DNA of 64,000 bases from Puffinus mauretanicus (Eukaryota > Chordata > Aves > Procellariiformes > Procellariidae), in the NCBI GenBank assembly GCA_023333565.1, contig JAJKFH010001941.1:682001-746000 (forward strand), read 5' to 3'. Below, one piece after another: positions 22,301-35,339 of this stretch (its first letter is position 1; each line of letters begins with the position of its first letter). The notes beneath the pieces are model-generated. The model saw nothing but the letters and a program-made list of their open reading frames with translations, was not told the origin of the DNA and did no database searches. The translations under genes and the position numbers were made by a program.

Positions 22301-25300
22301 TGCTCGCTTGTGAGCTCTGCAGTGCGGCTCAGCAGGTGCTGTTCCCTCAGCTACAGCTCTGGCCTCTCCTCTTGGAGTATTCTGTAGTAAAGTCATGCAA
22401 GAGGTTTCCTCGATGCTTCATCGTCCTGGTAGAAAAGAAGCATCGGGTTTCCCCACGCCTTGAGAACAAACACTCTCTCTCTTTGCTCTTTTTCCTATTA
22501 AATGCACATACATCTCTTGAAGGCCTGAAGGCGAAAGCTCTTAAAAGGAAAGAAAAAGAAGACATTTCACCACCACGAGGGATGGGACAATGGAAAACCA
22601 CTGAAGCAGCTGGTCTTCTGTCCTGGAGCATCCATTACTGCCAAGGCTGGAGGCATTCTTCTTCCTGCTCCTCTCTAGGTAGGCTCCTGCACTGGGGGAA
22701 CTGATGTTCCCTGGCATTGTCCCCTGCTCTTGATGAAGTAGAAACCATCCTCGCTGTGGCAGGAACACTGCGAACACTGCTCGCTACAAGCAAAACAATA
22801 GTTGTCATCCCTCCTTTTCTCTCCCTCGTGCTATTCTTCATTTTGGTTTACATTTAAAGAAACCAAAACCAGCCTGTCATTGCAGCAGCTCCCCCAAGCC
22901 CTTAGGACTTGCTATTTGTAATGCTTGCAAATTCAGCGCGAGGAGGGGGGGAGAAAAATAAATCCTTGGATGTGAGTCTGGGATATTTTTTCACCTCTCA
23001 GAGCATGTAGACGACTTACTAATACTAATGAGGCAGCTAGTCGGAGGGAAGCCCCTTGCATGCTGAAAAACAGCATTGCAGGAGTGCAAGTCAGGCACAT
23101 GTTGCAGCACCTTTCATTAGTCTTGTAAATAAAAAGCTTTAAAAACAGGAATATCTGAATATTTTTTAAATGGCCTGTTAGGATCCCTGGGCTGTGCCAT
23201 CCCTGCCTGGTTTAGGGCAAGAAACGAGGGTATTTGGTGCAGGGCTGCACGCGGGAAGGGGCTATGTGGCTGGGTGAGAGCAAATGTGCCCCCGTGCTCC
23301 GGATGCATCTGGGGACAAGGCTGCAAGGAAGGGCTGAGAGACGGGCACCCGGGAAGAAAGGGTGATTTAAAAGCTCTGCAGGTCAGAAACAGGGTAAACT
23401 AACTACGGATTACTAAAACAGATGAAGATTTATAGAAATTGTCAAAGGAATGCAGTGCCCTTGGCAAGCGATAAGAAAAAAAAAAAACCCTGAAAGGTGC
23501 CTGAGCAAAAGTAGTTAAATTAAAACCATCTTTGTGACTGAGTTTGAAGAGGAAAACAGCTGGTAGGGGCTGCAGCGCCTGGTGCAACCTGGGGCCGGGG
23601 CAGCCTGGGAGCACACACGGTGTCTGGCTCCTGCTGGTAAACGGAGCTGAAGTCACTGCTCAGCACAGCACAGCGCCGGCATGGGAAGGGGAGGCAAGAG
23701 AAGAAGGAGTTTTCTCAAGCTGTCTTAATCGTGCCTCAGCTCTGCTCTGGAGGAAAGGGATTAAATCTGCAAGTGATTTGGAAATGGAAAAAAAAAAAAA
23801 AGTGTATCTTAATGAATTTATAAATGGACCGAACTCGATTTCAGCGAAGCTTGATTGAGAAGCATTCACTTTTAATAAATTCTTAAATAATATTAATAAA
23901 TAATGTATTATTTAATAAATACTTAGATAAATTTATTGTATTTTTCTACTAATTAAAGTATACAGCCAGTTTTCCATATGTGACCCTCTACCCATGCATG
24001 CACCTGTTTTAGCCTAATCAATGAGCTATCCAGAAACTGATCATTCCCCGGATCACAGTGGGTAAGAATTGTTTATATTAATTTACAAAAGAAACCTGAA
24101 CAAAAATAATTGAAATTAAAATCTTTTTCAGGTTCATGATGGAATTTTTTAGAGGCAAACTGGTCAACTGAGAAAGAGCTGCAGACTACTGTTGAAGTAA
24201 TGTGAAAAGAATCTTTGCTAGCAATAGCCTCTGTGTAGGTGTAAAGCGCATATTTCCTCACATTAGTGTATTCACCTTGTTTACTGCGATAAATGTTTAA
24301 TGCAAGGTTGAAAAAGCAGGCAGGAATGGAACAGCAGAAAAGCAGCTCCTCTTATGGGTGAATAAAAAAAGAGGAGAGGCAGTGATCTACCACTTCTAAA
24401 TTCTTGTAGGATAGAAGAATAGAAACAACATTAGCTCCACTCCCCAAATACAGTAATTTGTGTCCTCAATACACCTGTTAGCTTCAAAGGCAGGGTAGAT
24501 GAGAAGAAGAGGATTGTGTATTCATGTGGTGGTGGAAATATGAACAGGCTCTTCAATGGCTGCTGCTAACAGGGAAGGGAGAGTGGAAGTCCCCTTAGCC
24601 CCGCTGGTAAATCAACCCCCGTCTTACGCTTTGAAAAATTTATCTTTATTCTTCACAAATCCAGCATGGCTTAGCAGCTTTTGTCGCACCCAACAATATA
24701 TATTTTTTGTTCGTTTTCATTGAATTCCCATTCTGGTTACACACAGCTTGGTAGGCATTATTAGTTTGAAGAGTCTTTATTAATATAAAAGAGATGGTAA
24801 TGAAGCATATGCACTCCCTGAAGGAAGCATAAAATAAAAGACAAATGAGTTTAATCTGTACTTCTCAAATGAACATCACAAATACAAAAAGTACCAAATT
24901 TAAAGTTAAGACTAAAATTAAATTGCTTATTGATTGCGAACTGTTGAGAGCTTACTTTTCCTGAGAAAAAATAAACAAACTAAAAATTTGAAACAAAAAT
25001 TAATGCAGGTCTTTCCTTCTCTGTGGTTGTGATTCTGAATTCAACCACATCACCACGTGCCTGAAATGTGTAAGAGCACTCCTGGGGCTCTTTCCTGACC
25101 CAGGAGGTAAGGCAAACAGCAGGGTCCCTTTCCGAGGGTCAGCTGGAGGACAGGTGGGCTGGAATAACGTCCCACCTGAAGTCCCTGCTAATGCTCCCAG
25201 CGATGCAAGAAATACCAGTATTTCCCCCGTTGGAGTTTACGTGACTAGACCGGTCCTTTAGCTACTGATTAACTTCACTCCAGTGAACTGGCCTTGTTGC

Positions 25301-26244
25301 TCCAGGTGTTGAACCACTAAACCATATGGATCCAGCTGTTGGATTTCAAGGTCCATCTTTAAATGGAGACATCCACAAAGGGATGTTCAGCTCCTGAGCA
25401 CCCCGGGGATGCTGTAACTCCACAGCTTGGCCTTGACCATCATAGCAGGAAAGCGAAGCTGCTGCATTGCTCGTGCTAAGATAAAAAGAGGGAAAGATCC
25501 AGTTCATACAAACATTTCCTTTCTCAGCTCTCTAGACTTTATTTTTCCAGTTTAACTTACAGCAAGCCTTCCAAATACAGTGCAAGCCCAGAACATGTGG
25601 CAAATATTCATTTCAGATCCATTTTCCAATAAGCTGGAGCTGGCTTGTAGCTGGGGCATATGCTTTGATCCTCCCACTTGGAGTCACATGAAAAGTCAAC
25701 TCAGTTCTTTTTTTTGCCCCAGAATTCACGGGTATTCCCCGTCACTGCCGTTGACACCTGCCCAGCGGGTCTGGAGAAGGGGAGGTGGGTGATCGGTCAC
25801 GTCTGCTAGGACTTTATGCTCCTTCCTTAGATGGGCAGACAATCCTAGATGTCGAGCAGTAGAAAACTGGTTGCACAGGTCTGTGCCTTGTCTTCACCTT
25901 CTTTACATCACGACTGATGTTTTGGGCAGGACCGTGTAGGAAAAAACACCACTGTCAAAGACTCTCAGTGACTAAAAGAAATTGACTGAAGGGAAAAGGT
26001 CTGTTAGAATTATAAAGGTCCTTGGCAAACGATGGAAAGAAGAAAGTTCCTTCGAGATTCTCAAATTAATAACCTACCTAATTAATAAGGGCTGCTAGCA
26101 GAGAGAGGCAGTCCACTGATTTATTTCAACGAGGGAGTGGTGGAAACTCTCCTCCCAAACCTGACGATCTGTGGTCTCAAATTAACGACTTGCAGCACTT
26201 TCCAGGTCCCAACACTCTTTATGAATAATCAGCGCTGTCTGGAA
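19324..26244. other. Intergenic DNA up to the PARD6G CpG island
   Basis: No gene is supported. Visible details are a short TTA repeat (about 19749-19773), a small hairpin (20131-20149) and a very AT-rich patch at 23868-23945. Reading frames of up to about 200 codons, such as the one at 21800-22396 on the minus strand, lack recognisable domains and conserved composition, and probably arose by chance. Enhancers of PARD6G could lie here. Confidence 0.55.
23868..23945. repeat. AT-rich patch with overlapping inverted repeats
   Basis: Almost pure A and T, with repeated TTAATAAAT and AATAAT words and the small palindrome AATAATGTATTATT. It is probably low-complexity DNA. A weak matrix-attachment or structural role is possible but not shown. 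Confidence 0.5.
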
Positions 26245-26717
26245 AGTTCGTGCGGGTCTCCGCAGCACACAACGGGCCCCTCCGAGCACCCCTGCGCTAC
26301 TTCGGGTGTCCTTTCTGCATCGTGAATTATTTCGGCAGCGGGACCCCTCGCCGCCTGTGAAACCGGGCAGGTGCGCACGCCTGCCAACCGCCGGGGCCTA
26401 ACACCGCCCCAGAACAAAGCAATTTCATTTTGCATATAAAACCAGCCTTTCGGGGCGATGGTTTGACGCGGCGCCCCGGCAGCCCCGGCAGCACCTCCAG
26501 CCCCGGCGATCGCCCGTCCTCGGGGGGGCGCGCACGGCAGGCCGGCCCCGCACCGACCTGACTGCCCACACTCGGTTTCAACCTCAACGGCAGCAATTCC
26601 CGCAGCCACTCCTGCGGCACGGCTGCCCCCCGCCCCGCCCGCCTCCCCGGCTCCCTCGCAGCCGCGCACCGCGCACACGCGTGGGGCCGGGGCGCGCCGG
26701 AGCCCCGCGGCCGCCGA

Positions 26718-26748
26718 GGGGCGGGGCGCCTCCGGGCGGGGCGGGGCC
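26718..26748 (+). promoter_or_regulatory. Tandem GC boxes
   Basis: GGGGCGGGGC at 26718-26727 and GGGCGGGGCGGGGCC at 26734-26748 are consensus-like binding sites for Sp1/KLF zinc-finger activators. They lie 310-340 bp upstream of the start codon, with the inverted CCAAT box between them and the gene. Confidence 0.7.
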
Positions 26749-26869
26749 AAGCGGTGAGGGTAGGCGTGGCCGTGGGCGGGACCTGCCGGCCCAGACGCCC
26801 GCCCGCCTCGAGTCGCGGGCGCGCGGCTGTTGGGAGCCGGAGCGCGAGCCCAGCGGAGGGGCCGCTCTC

Positions 26870-26874
26870 ATTGG
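26870..26874 (-). promoter_or_regulatory. Inverted CCAAT box
   Basis: ATTGG in the context CTCATTGGCGCGCC is a CCAAT box on the minus strand, the usual NF-Y target. It is about 185 bp upstream of the start codon, a normal position if transcription starts 60-100 bp further downstream. Confidence 0.55.
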
Positions 26875-27006
26875 CGCGCCGGGACAAAGTGGCCGGAGCG
26901 GAGCGGAGCGGTAGCGGGGCGCCGCGTGCCGCCTGCCGCGCGCGGGGCGATCGGCTGGCGGGGGCGTCCCGGGGGCGCGCGGCCCGCGGCGGGCGGGCGG
27001 GCGAGA

Positions 27007-27035
27007 GGCGGCGGCGGCGGCGGCGCGGGGGGGGG
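27007..27035 (+). repeat. (GGC)6 and G9 run in the 5' UTR
   Basis: Six GGC triplets (27007-27024) are followed by nine consecutive G (27027-27035), ending 20 bases before the ATG. In the mRNA this is likely to form stable structure, possibly a G-quadruplex, and could slow initiation. Such runs vary in length easily and are prone to sequencing error. Confidence 0.8.
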
Positions 27036-27055
27036 AAGGCAGCGGCGCCGGGAAG

Positions 27056-27127
27056 ATGAACCGGAGTTTCAACAAATCTCAGACTCTGCGGTATCTGGAG
27101 TGCAGCGCGGTGGAAGTGAAGAGTAAG
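27056..27127 (+). CDS. PARD6G: PARD6G exon 1 coding part (residues 1-24)
   Basis: The exon encodes MNRSFNKSQTLRY and then LECSAVEVKSK, followed by a clean donor (AAG then GTGAGG) in phase 0. This matches the N-terminus of vertebrate PARD6G (MNRSFHKSQTLRF in human, from memory) better than PARD6B or PARD6A, which share only the VEVKSK end. Par6 is a cytoplasmic and junctional scaffold that links atypical PKC, Par3 and Cdc42 to set apical-basal polarity. The PB1 domain begins at about residue 18. K22 aligns with K19 of PARD6A, the basic residue that contacts the acidic OPCA motif of aPKC. The start is chosen because an in-frame TAG lies upstream at 26912-26914, no ATG lies between in that frame, and A stands at position -3. 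There is no signal peptide. Confidence 0.95.
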
Positions 27128-30100
27128 GTGAGGAGAGAGCGCGGCGCGGCCTCGACCGGCGGCGGCCGGGTGCGCCCCTGCCCGGCCCGCTCCCGGCGGC
27201 TCTCCCGAAAATGAATGGAGCCCCCCCGCCGGCATCCCTCGCCCTTCCCCGCCGCCTCCCCGCCCGCTGCTGCCGGAGCCGTGCCCCAGCCGCAGCTCGG
27301 AGAGCGGTGACGGGCTGGCGGCAGCCGGCGGAGAGGGGGGGATCCCCGCTCCGGGCGCAGCTCCCGGCCTCGCCCCCGGTGAGCCGCCCCTGCCCGGCGT
27401 GAGGCGGCGGCGGCGGCGGCGCGACCCTTCCCCGCCCGCCCCTGGGGCGGTGGCGGGGCCGGGGCGGGCGGGCGCCGGGGGCCCCGCGCCCGCCGCTCCC
27501 GCTCGATCTTTTGTTTCGCCGCGGGGACTTCGGCGCTAACTTTGTGGGGCAGCTCGGAAAGCGCCGGTCGCCTCGCCTGGCGGGAGGGCTGGGGCTCGGG
27601 CCGGGGGCGCCGGTGGGCGGGTGGGAGGCCGGAGGCGGTACCGCTCCCGGGGTGCTCCTGCCCCCCGCCGTCGCGGGAGCACGCCGCCGGGTGCTTCGGC
27701 CATCTCCCGGGTGGTGGGTCGGGTGCCCCGGCGCGGTTTGGCAAGAGGGAGCGGAGGACTGGGAGGGAAAAGGGCTGGGCCCCCCCGGCCGGTGCTGGCA
27801 GCGCCGAAATCCTGCTGTAGATCCCAGTCGGAGCAGCCAGAGCGAGGCCTGCGGAAAGCTTCACCTTCCCGTGGCTGTTGTACCAGGTGTTACCTGGGGG
27901 TGCCGGCACCCGCCATAAGCCAGTCAGCTTTTGCACGCTTGTATCGTTGGGGAAGGAGTTGTGATCTGCAGGGCTGTCATGTGCAGAAACAGCTGTCTGC
28001 CGGAGCTCGGCTTCTTAAAATGATGGTATCAGTTAGCTGTGTCTATGGTTGGTCCTGCTGAGCTCTCTTCAAGAGGCTCTGGTCGCTCTTGGTGAACCAG
28101 CACATCAAAATCTTGCCTGCCACCCCTGTGTGCAAAAATAAGTAGCATTTAAACAAAACCGAGAAATCTCCCTGGAAGCCCATGTTTTATATGCATATAA
28201 CAGAAAAGGTGTAGGCAATGTGTAAGCTGAAAAGAGTAGGGAGTAACATTAGCATGTCCTGGAATTGTGCACGGCCCTGATCACCTGCTGAGATGGTATT
28301 GGAGGCGGTGTTTTGGGGACTTTGTGCTCGGTGCTCCCCATATTTGTCCCTTGCTGCTGTTAATATATTTGCACTCAGATCAAACAGCCTTGAGCAACAC
28401 ATAGATGTGAGGATGGTCGGATGGCTTCAGTGGGAGAACCGCTTTATGTCCAAGGGACTCTCCAATTATTTCTAAACATGGAACCTCAAATGCAGGTTGA
28501 GACCCTTATTTCCTAACCTCCTGTTGCCACTTGAAGGGGCTCAGCTGGCCTGGAAAGTTCCATCCTGCTTCCATTGCTGGAAAGTTTTGGTTCAGTTTGT
28601 ACTGCTTCTAAGGTGTAACCCACCCACAATGTTCATTGTGGCCCCCAAATGCTCCAGATCCTGCTTTCTAGTTACTGAGTTATACCCCGTACAGTGTATG
28701 AGCATCAAACTAAAACCTTGCCCATGGATCAGAGTTTTTTTTTTTTAAGTTCATCCTCTCTCTTCTACTATAATATTGCCATAGCTTGAATTTGTTCTAT
28801 TAACAATTAAAAAGCAACCTTATAATGAACTCCTCATTGTCTTCTTTACAGCTGAATGAATCCTGTAAGTGAATCCTACGTAGTTGTATAGAGACAGAGT
28901 GATTTAGGGAGATTGTAAGTGTACAAATGATTTCTGGAGAGAAGGAAAATAAACTTGTGTGGGTGGGAGGGGTTTACTGGAGGTCTTCTGTAGCTCAGGG
29001 TTGTCACTGCTGATGGCCCAGAAGTTACTTTAGAGAACTGTACTGCATTGGAAGGAAACTTAAAATAGAGGCTAAATTCAAAATATCCTGCTGAGGGCCT
29101 ACACCCAGTGATGATCCATTAATGCGCAGCGTGGGTCAGTGGAGGCTGTGCTGTTGAATTTCCTGATGCTGGTGGGGTTATACTGTTAGCATGACTTGTG
29201 CGCAATAACATCTAGACTGTTTATATAGCAGGCTGTTGCAGGTTGTTGGCAAACAGAGGTAGGTACTGACATTGCAAGATGGTTTTCTTTTGTCTGTATA
29301 GCTCGTAGGTTCCCTCACATGGAGTTACTCTTGAGTGGTTAGAAGTAGATCCAGTGAAGAGCTCTGGCCAATGGTACCCCCTTATACCTCTCGTTAAAAC
29401 ATGGTCATCTTGTAGGGTCAGTAGTGATGCTGTCTGTCTTGTCCCTGTGGATCACTGGGTTGTCCTGCTGCGATCATCTAGAAATATGGATTGGTTGGTT
29501 TTATTTGATTGGGTGGACTATCTAAGGCTGGGGAAACAAGAAGATTGAATAATGCTGCTTTTAGTAACTGTATGTAGTCAGCCTTTTAAACATTTAGGTG
29601 CCTGTGTTTTGTAGGTACGAGGCCTGTCCAGACTTGCCTGAGAACTCGAAAGTTGAGTCTGAGAACTCATGATTTTGCAGCTATCGCCTGAGAGCGCAGG
29701 CTGCCAGGTGAGCGGAGGTGGGTGCAGCTCAGCCTCTGCGCCAGGGCATGCTGCTGGACAGGGATCAAGGGATTCTCGGGTGGCTTTTCAAAGGCTGGGG
29801 AAGTGGCAGGCCGTGGGCAGGTGGAATCCCTTTTAGCGGAGGAGTTGGGTGTGAGAGAGTGCTGCTTTTACACAACGGCATGAAACAGCTTTTCTCCTTC
29901 TCTGAAGATCAAGTTGGACGTGAAGGAGCTCTGGAAAAAATAGCTGTGGGGAGTCGGATGGGCAATAGTCTGCAAACGTTGGGTTTTTGATAACCCTGTC
30001 TCTGTTATGATAACCAGGTGGTTCCTTCCTTAAGGATAAACCACCATCCAGCATTAGTCACGATTCAGAAATGGCTCCTGTGAAAACTGACCAAGATTTT

Positions 30101-30471
30101 CCTGGATTTCCTGAGTTTCTTTCCTTTTCTCCAAAAGAAAGTTCTTGAAAGTTGGTTTGTGCCTTTGATTATTGGAAGGGGAGAGTTTGTCATATCCTTA
30201 GTACCACACTGGGTAAGACACTTCTCTGGCAATCCCCAAGTATCCTTAAGTTTTAAGATTCCTGATGTGTGTCAGAGGATTATTTAAAAAAACAAAACAA
30301 AACAAAAAAGGGCAGGGGGAGAGAAGGAGGAAGGGAGCATCTTGGTGGCTGAACACACTCCAGTTTTTCAACATCCTCCTTGTGCTGAAGGGCCGAAAAC
30401 TGCAGCCAGTATTCCTCTTTCCATGTCCAGCAGATGTGAACTTTGTGGATGATTGGATTTCAGCTGGTCTA

Positions 30472-30489
30472 GACCAGCTTGTACCTTCC
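30472..30489. repeat. Perfect 18-bp palindrome
   Basis: AGCTGGTCTAGACCAGCT is identical to its reverse complement, with no spacer. It lies inside intron 1. It could be a binding site for a dimeric factor or a chance palindrome. Confidence 0.8.
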
Positions 30490-33400
30490 CTGGACCCATC
30501 AACCCCTCTGGGAACATGGCCCAGAAGCGTACTTCAGCTCCCGACGCTCGCATCCGTGGATATTTAAATGCCTTGTGACTACCCGGTGGGAACATTCAGA
30601 GTGATACGTTCTTTGGCTATATGTCTTTGTAGAAGGATGAGCTTTGTGGAGCTGTGTAATACCTTTTGGTGTATGTCAGGTCGGTTTTTCTCTGGGCGAC
30701 TGTAAGGTGTTGCAGAAGCCTCTCGGATCACTGTGTTGTAGCAAATACTGACGGGGAAAACAGAGCATCAGCCATTTGTGCGCACCTCTGTTTTCAGACA
30801 TGGCAGTGATGGGAATTGCTGTAGTCTTCTGCTTTAAGTAGTCCTCTTCTTTCGGGCTCCGTGCTTCCTCCCTTCCTCTGTCTCCTCCCCCGAGAGCTGG
30901 CCTTATAATCAAAACACTTAAAAGCTTATTGCTAGATAGGAAAGCGGAAGGATAAAGAGAAACCTGCTTAGAAATTGGCACATGTCGTAGGAAAATATTA
31001 ATTGAATTGTAATTACACCTTATCCCTCTTCTCCCGTCTTTCACGACAGAATACATTAGAAGATCAGTTCTTATCTAGGTGTTGTCTGCATAGCTCAGGA
31101 TTAATGTTTCAGCCCTTTAAGACAGGATCTGAAAACACATTATCTTGCTGGCTTAAAACAACTGTGTATTCTCATGTGTCTAGTACTCACTGGCTCCTTT
31201 CCCCCATCGGGTGACAAGAGAAGTATCTGTCCCCTCTGAAGAAATTGCCTCTAATCTCTGAAAAAGGTTTCCAGATGACCCTTTCTCTCTCTCTTCTCCC
31301 TTTTACCAAGAGCTCCAGCGCATGCTATGTGCAGGGCTTTTTTTGTTTGTTTTGTTAAGAATCCTGCCTGTGGCCACGAGATCCCAAACCTATTTTTCAT
31401 TTTCTCTCCTTAGCTTTACAAAGAAGTTGCAGGCCTCTTTCCCCATGAGTGTAAGTCTACAGAAGGACAAATACTTTTAAAATAGGAATTCCTACATTAA
31501 TGGTGAGACTTCTCTTTAATTATAGCTCTATGTAGCCAATCTGCTCTTGTACTGCTCTGAGTGAAAAGAGATTTTTTTTTTTTTTCCTTGAATTGTATAT
31601 ACAGCTTTTCAAGTAGGAAGATAACTATCAGCCCAAGTGTATATTTCTTTTCCAGTCACTTGAATATTCTGGAATAATAGAGGTATGAGATTGCCTCAGG
31701 CCTTTAAAGGGTAGCCCTTTGAATTGTTTGTGAAAGTGTGTTTTTTTGCACTTTGAAACTGACAGTTTTATGGTTTTGGCTTAAAAGCAGCAGAAAAGCA
31801 TTTCTCCACTACTACTACGTTATTTTCTGCAAGCTGTATGTATGAGTAAGAATTCAATTTCATGTTTTCAAAAGTGGGTAAATGCACTCGTGGTTCCCTG
31901 AAAAATAGTCCTCTGGGAAAAAAACCCTTTTTGTTGCTGAACAATAGGAACTTTTGATGATGGCTGAGGATTATAAAAACGCAGCTACCTGACTCAAGTG
32001 CCAACTGTGACATTTCTGCATTATTAATAGTGTCATGTTTTCTTGCATTACAAACTGATTTACAAATTAACAATAATGTGACTAACATCCTACTACTATA
32101 AACAAACCCATTAAGATAAATATATCCAGTTAACTATAACCATATTTTTTTTTCCTCTTCTCCCATTCTGTTTTGACTTTGTTCCAGTAAATGTTGGTGT
32201 TCAGATGGATGCTGCAAATGGATTTTTAATAAATTTTCAATCATATTTTGATGTATGTGGAGTATAGACATGATACTGTTCTGGACCTTGAAGACAGAGA
32301 GCATGTTTGGGATCAGCTATGCTCTGTGCTGTTATGAAGTCACTAGCAGATAAAATGATGTGTTTTGGCCTTGGGCAAGTGTAGAAGTCAGTGCTTCAGC
32401 AAGCCTCCCCAACTGCTAGATTGATGTAATATCCAAACAGCTTGTGGGTGGTTTTTCCTGCTCATGTGCCATCTCCTTGTCTTAGGGAGTGTACCTGTGC
32501 TTGTTACATTAAGATAGCTGTTTTAAACCTTTCACACCCCCTGGTTGGTTTTTTTTTTCCCCCCCCTCCTCCAAAAGTTGCTGATACTGCTCAGACACCT
32601 TAGCAGTATTTTATGTCCACATGACTGTTTAGCTGTTACAGTATATGTACACACACGGTATATTTGAAAGGTATAAAGCATAACATCAAGCGGTGTTATA
32701 GCTGTAGCAACAGAGGTAGAAGCAAACTTGCTTTCACCAGTCCCCTGTAAAGAGATTTTAAAGGTCTGGTTCTTCTCTGTCTGGTGTTAACTAAGTGAGA
32801 GAGGTCTACAAATTGTGTTTTCCAGCCTTTTGTACTTTGATTTCACTCTAACCCTGAAGCCTTACAGGCCTTCTGAAGTTTCAAGAAATGTTTTCCATGT
32901 GCAGCACACTTCAAAATTGATCAAAAAGCATCACTCTTCTTAAACCTACAGGATGTTAAAACAGACTTTAAGTCTGCTTTAAGTTTTTAAGCAGTACTTT
33001 AGATTCTTCCAAGTTAAGGTCATACTTGTCATACCTAGAATAAAACTAAAATAAGTGCAGTGAAAAGCCCTGTAACCAGCTGATTTAACTTCTGGTTTTG
33101 AGCTTCAAAACATATTTGATTATATGCAAACCAAATGTGGCATGGACTCAGAAAACCACAATGCTTCCCCCTCTCAAATGAAGACAGTATGCCACAGCAA
33201 TAGCAACTTGAGATGGTCTGGATTGTTGCAAAACGTGTCAAGAGAAGGAGACTGTAAATGTTAATCTCTGAAGAAATCTTGCCTCTGTTCCTTTCCCTCC
33301 CAGTTTTCTGAGCTTCTGACAGCAGGTATTGTATTTATTCTGGTATGCTAAATAGCATCTACTAAACTCCTGGTTCCTCTGTTATTGCAGATCTTTGTCT

Positions 33401-35339
33401 TTCGTAGCAGGATGACTTTCTGAAGTGGTCATACCTAGTAAAGTTAAGTCTGTCTTTAAATGGTTAGGTGACTTGAGAGAAAGTGACCACAGCTTAACAA
33501 GTTACCATGGAGCAGCTGAGCCACAACAGTTGGTCCTGTGCGTGCCTGCTGCCCTTCACAGATGAGAGGCCAAACTTTTCAGCTGAAGAGGTGTTGCACA
33601 GACAAGTCATTTTGCGATAGCTCTGTTCAGGTGACAGCTGCAATAAGCACCAGCACAGCAGTAACTATCTTCTCTGAGCTAGACTTTGGCACTATGTGAG
33701 CAGTAATGCCTGTAGGAGATACAGGGAAGGCTGGGACACGTGCTTTGAGCTACCTGGCTTCACAGAGAAGAGGATGGAAGAGGATAGGCTCTGGTGCTAG
33801 GGTTATAGTCTCAGGCCCTGCGTAACAAAAAAAAAAAAGTCAAAATCTAGCTACCGAAAGATGGTAGTTCCTTTGACAATGTTCCCGAAGTTAGTAATCT
33901 GTTACAGGCTTGGGTGCTAGCTGTGCTAACCGGATGGTTATCAATATCCCTATGATGCATTGAACAGAAGGCTAGGGCTGCTACCTTGTGTTTCAGCACC
34001 TCCCGTACCCTCCTATTCTTGAACCTGCCTCCAGGTTCTCACCTTTGCTTTTGTAATCGTTTTTAGCCTAGTAACTTGGGAATTTCTGATCTGCTTAAAA
34101 CTTCGTCCAGCCAGTCTGTCTTATGTGAGTAGTCTTCTGAATTTTAGTCTCGCCACACTGAAACAGTCCTAAAGGACACTGAACGATGGACCTTTAATTT
34201 GCCGAGGTGCTCTTTAAAGTTGAAAAGTTGTTTACAGCCAAGTCAGAAAGGAATGTCTCCCGTGTGAGGTTAAAATACCTGTGGAGGCTCTGTCTGGCAG
34301 GCTGCAGGACTAGCCACCTCCAAGGGGTTCTTCAGGGGTGCAATTAATAGTGCTTTCTTCAGTAGTCCCTTATCATTCCCTTTGTAAGAGACTTTGTGCA
34401 CACATAATCTGAGCTTTTAGTAACCAAGAAACGCTCTTCCAGGGATTGATTGCTTGCCCCTAATTACCTTCACAATGCAGGCCAGAAGTTAAAGATGAAA
34501 TGTACCTTTGGAGACATTCCCTCCCTCTAAGTGAAGGCAAAATGTCCCAGTACAGGGGTAGTTCCGTTCCCATTGGAAATTCCTGAAGTTAATTGAGGCA
34601 GAAATGTCTGGGGCAGGGTGTGGTGCACCAGCCCCAGGGCCACCGGGCCTGGGGCCATCCCTCCTGCTTCCGCCCTGCACAGCTGTTCCCAGTCCCCTGT
34701 CAGGTCTGGCTAGGTGTGTGTGTGCGTGCATCACATTACTTCTCTGCAGCTGTTGTTGGCCCTGAGCTCATGGGGAAACCTCTGGCGGAAACTAAAAGGG
34801 TCTTAAATAAATTTGCAACCAGCCAGAGCCCTTACTGATTACAGGTGTCTTGTAACCACGCAGATATCTCTCTTAGTAAATGTTCAGAAAATCGTTTGCT
34901 CTTGCTAGAGACCTGTACTAGTGCAGGGCTGCCTTTCTGCAGGAAGCTAGGCTCACGGGTTTGTCTGCTGTTGGCGGTGTTGACCAGATGTCCTGATTCA
35001 GTGGTCCTTTGTCCCTCTGTGTGGCAAGGTGCCAGATGTTCTTTCCCCCTTGTGCTAATGGTGACACGCCATGGAGGTATGCGTCCTGTGCTGTATTTGT
35101 GCTAAAGCTGTGTGGTGTGATGGTGTGTGTGGTGCTCGGTGTTCTCTTGAGCTTGGTCTACATCCTTTGCAAACAGACTTTGTTTTGTTCCCAGAGATGT
35201 AGGGGACTGGAAGAAAAAAGGAAGAGATTTGCTTTTGGAAAGGTAGACCAACCACTTAAGGCAAAGATTTATTTTAAAGGCTTTGCTGCGAACAACTGCT
35301 TCTTGAAGGAGAACAGCACTGTGGATTTAAAGAGATGAG

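Larger units (their letters stand above)
26245..27860 (+). promoter_or_regulatory. PARD6G: CpG island promoter of PARD6G
   Basis: CpG and GC density rise sharply near 26245, peak around exon 1 and fall off by about 27860. No TATA box stands out. GC boxes of the Sp1/KLF type are seen at 26718-26727, 26734-26748 and around 26774-26780. An inverted CCAAT box (ATTGG) lies at 26870-26874. This is the usual layout of a broadly expressed, TATA-less vertebrate promoter. Transcription probably starts between the CCAAT box and the GGC repeat at 27007, but the exact site is not visible. Long antisense frames across the island come from its lack of stop codons and are not genes. Divergent non-coding transcription toward lower coordinates is possible. 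Confidence 0.9.

Noticed and set aside
21800..22396. A 198-codon minus-strand frame
   Set aside because: No domain, no splice support, and another minus-strand frame overlaps it in a different phase; composition is enough to explain it.
26229..27936. Several long reading frames on the minus strand across the CpG island (up to about 300 codons)
   Set aside because: The sequence is extremely GC-rich, so stop codons are rare in all frames. The products are low-complexity Arg, Pro, Ala and Gly strings, and the supported gene lies on the other strand.
29636..29740. A possible extra exon ending CTGCCAGGTGAGCG, a donor-like site
   Set aside because: No acceptor or conserved coding sequence accompanies it, and PARD6G needs no exon here because exon 1 joins exon 2 in phase 0.
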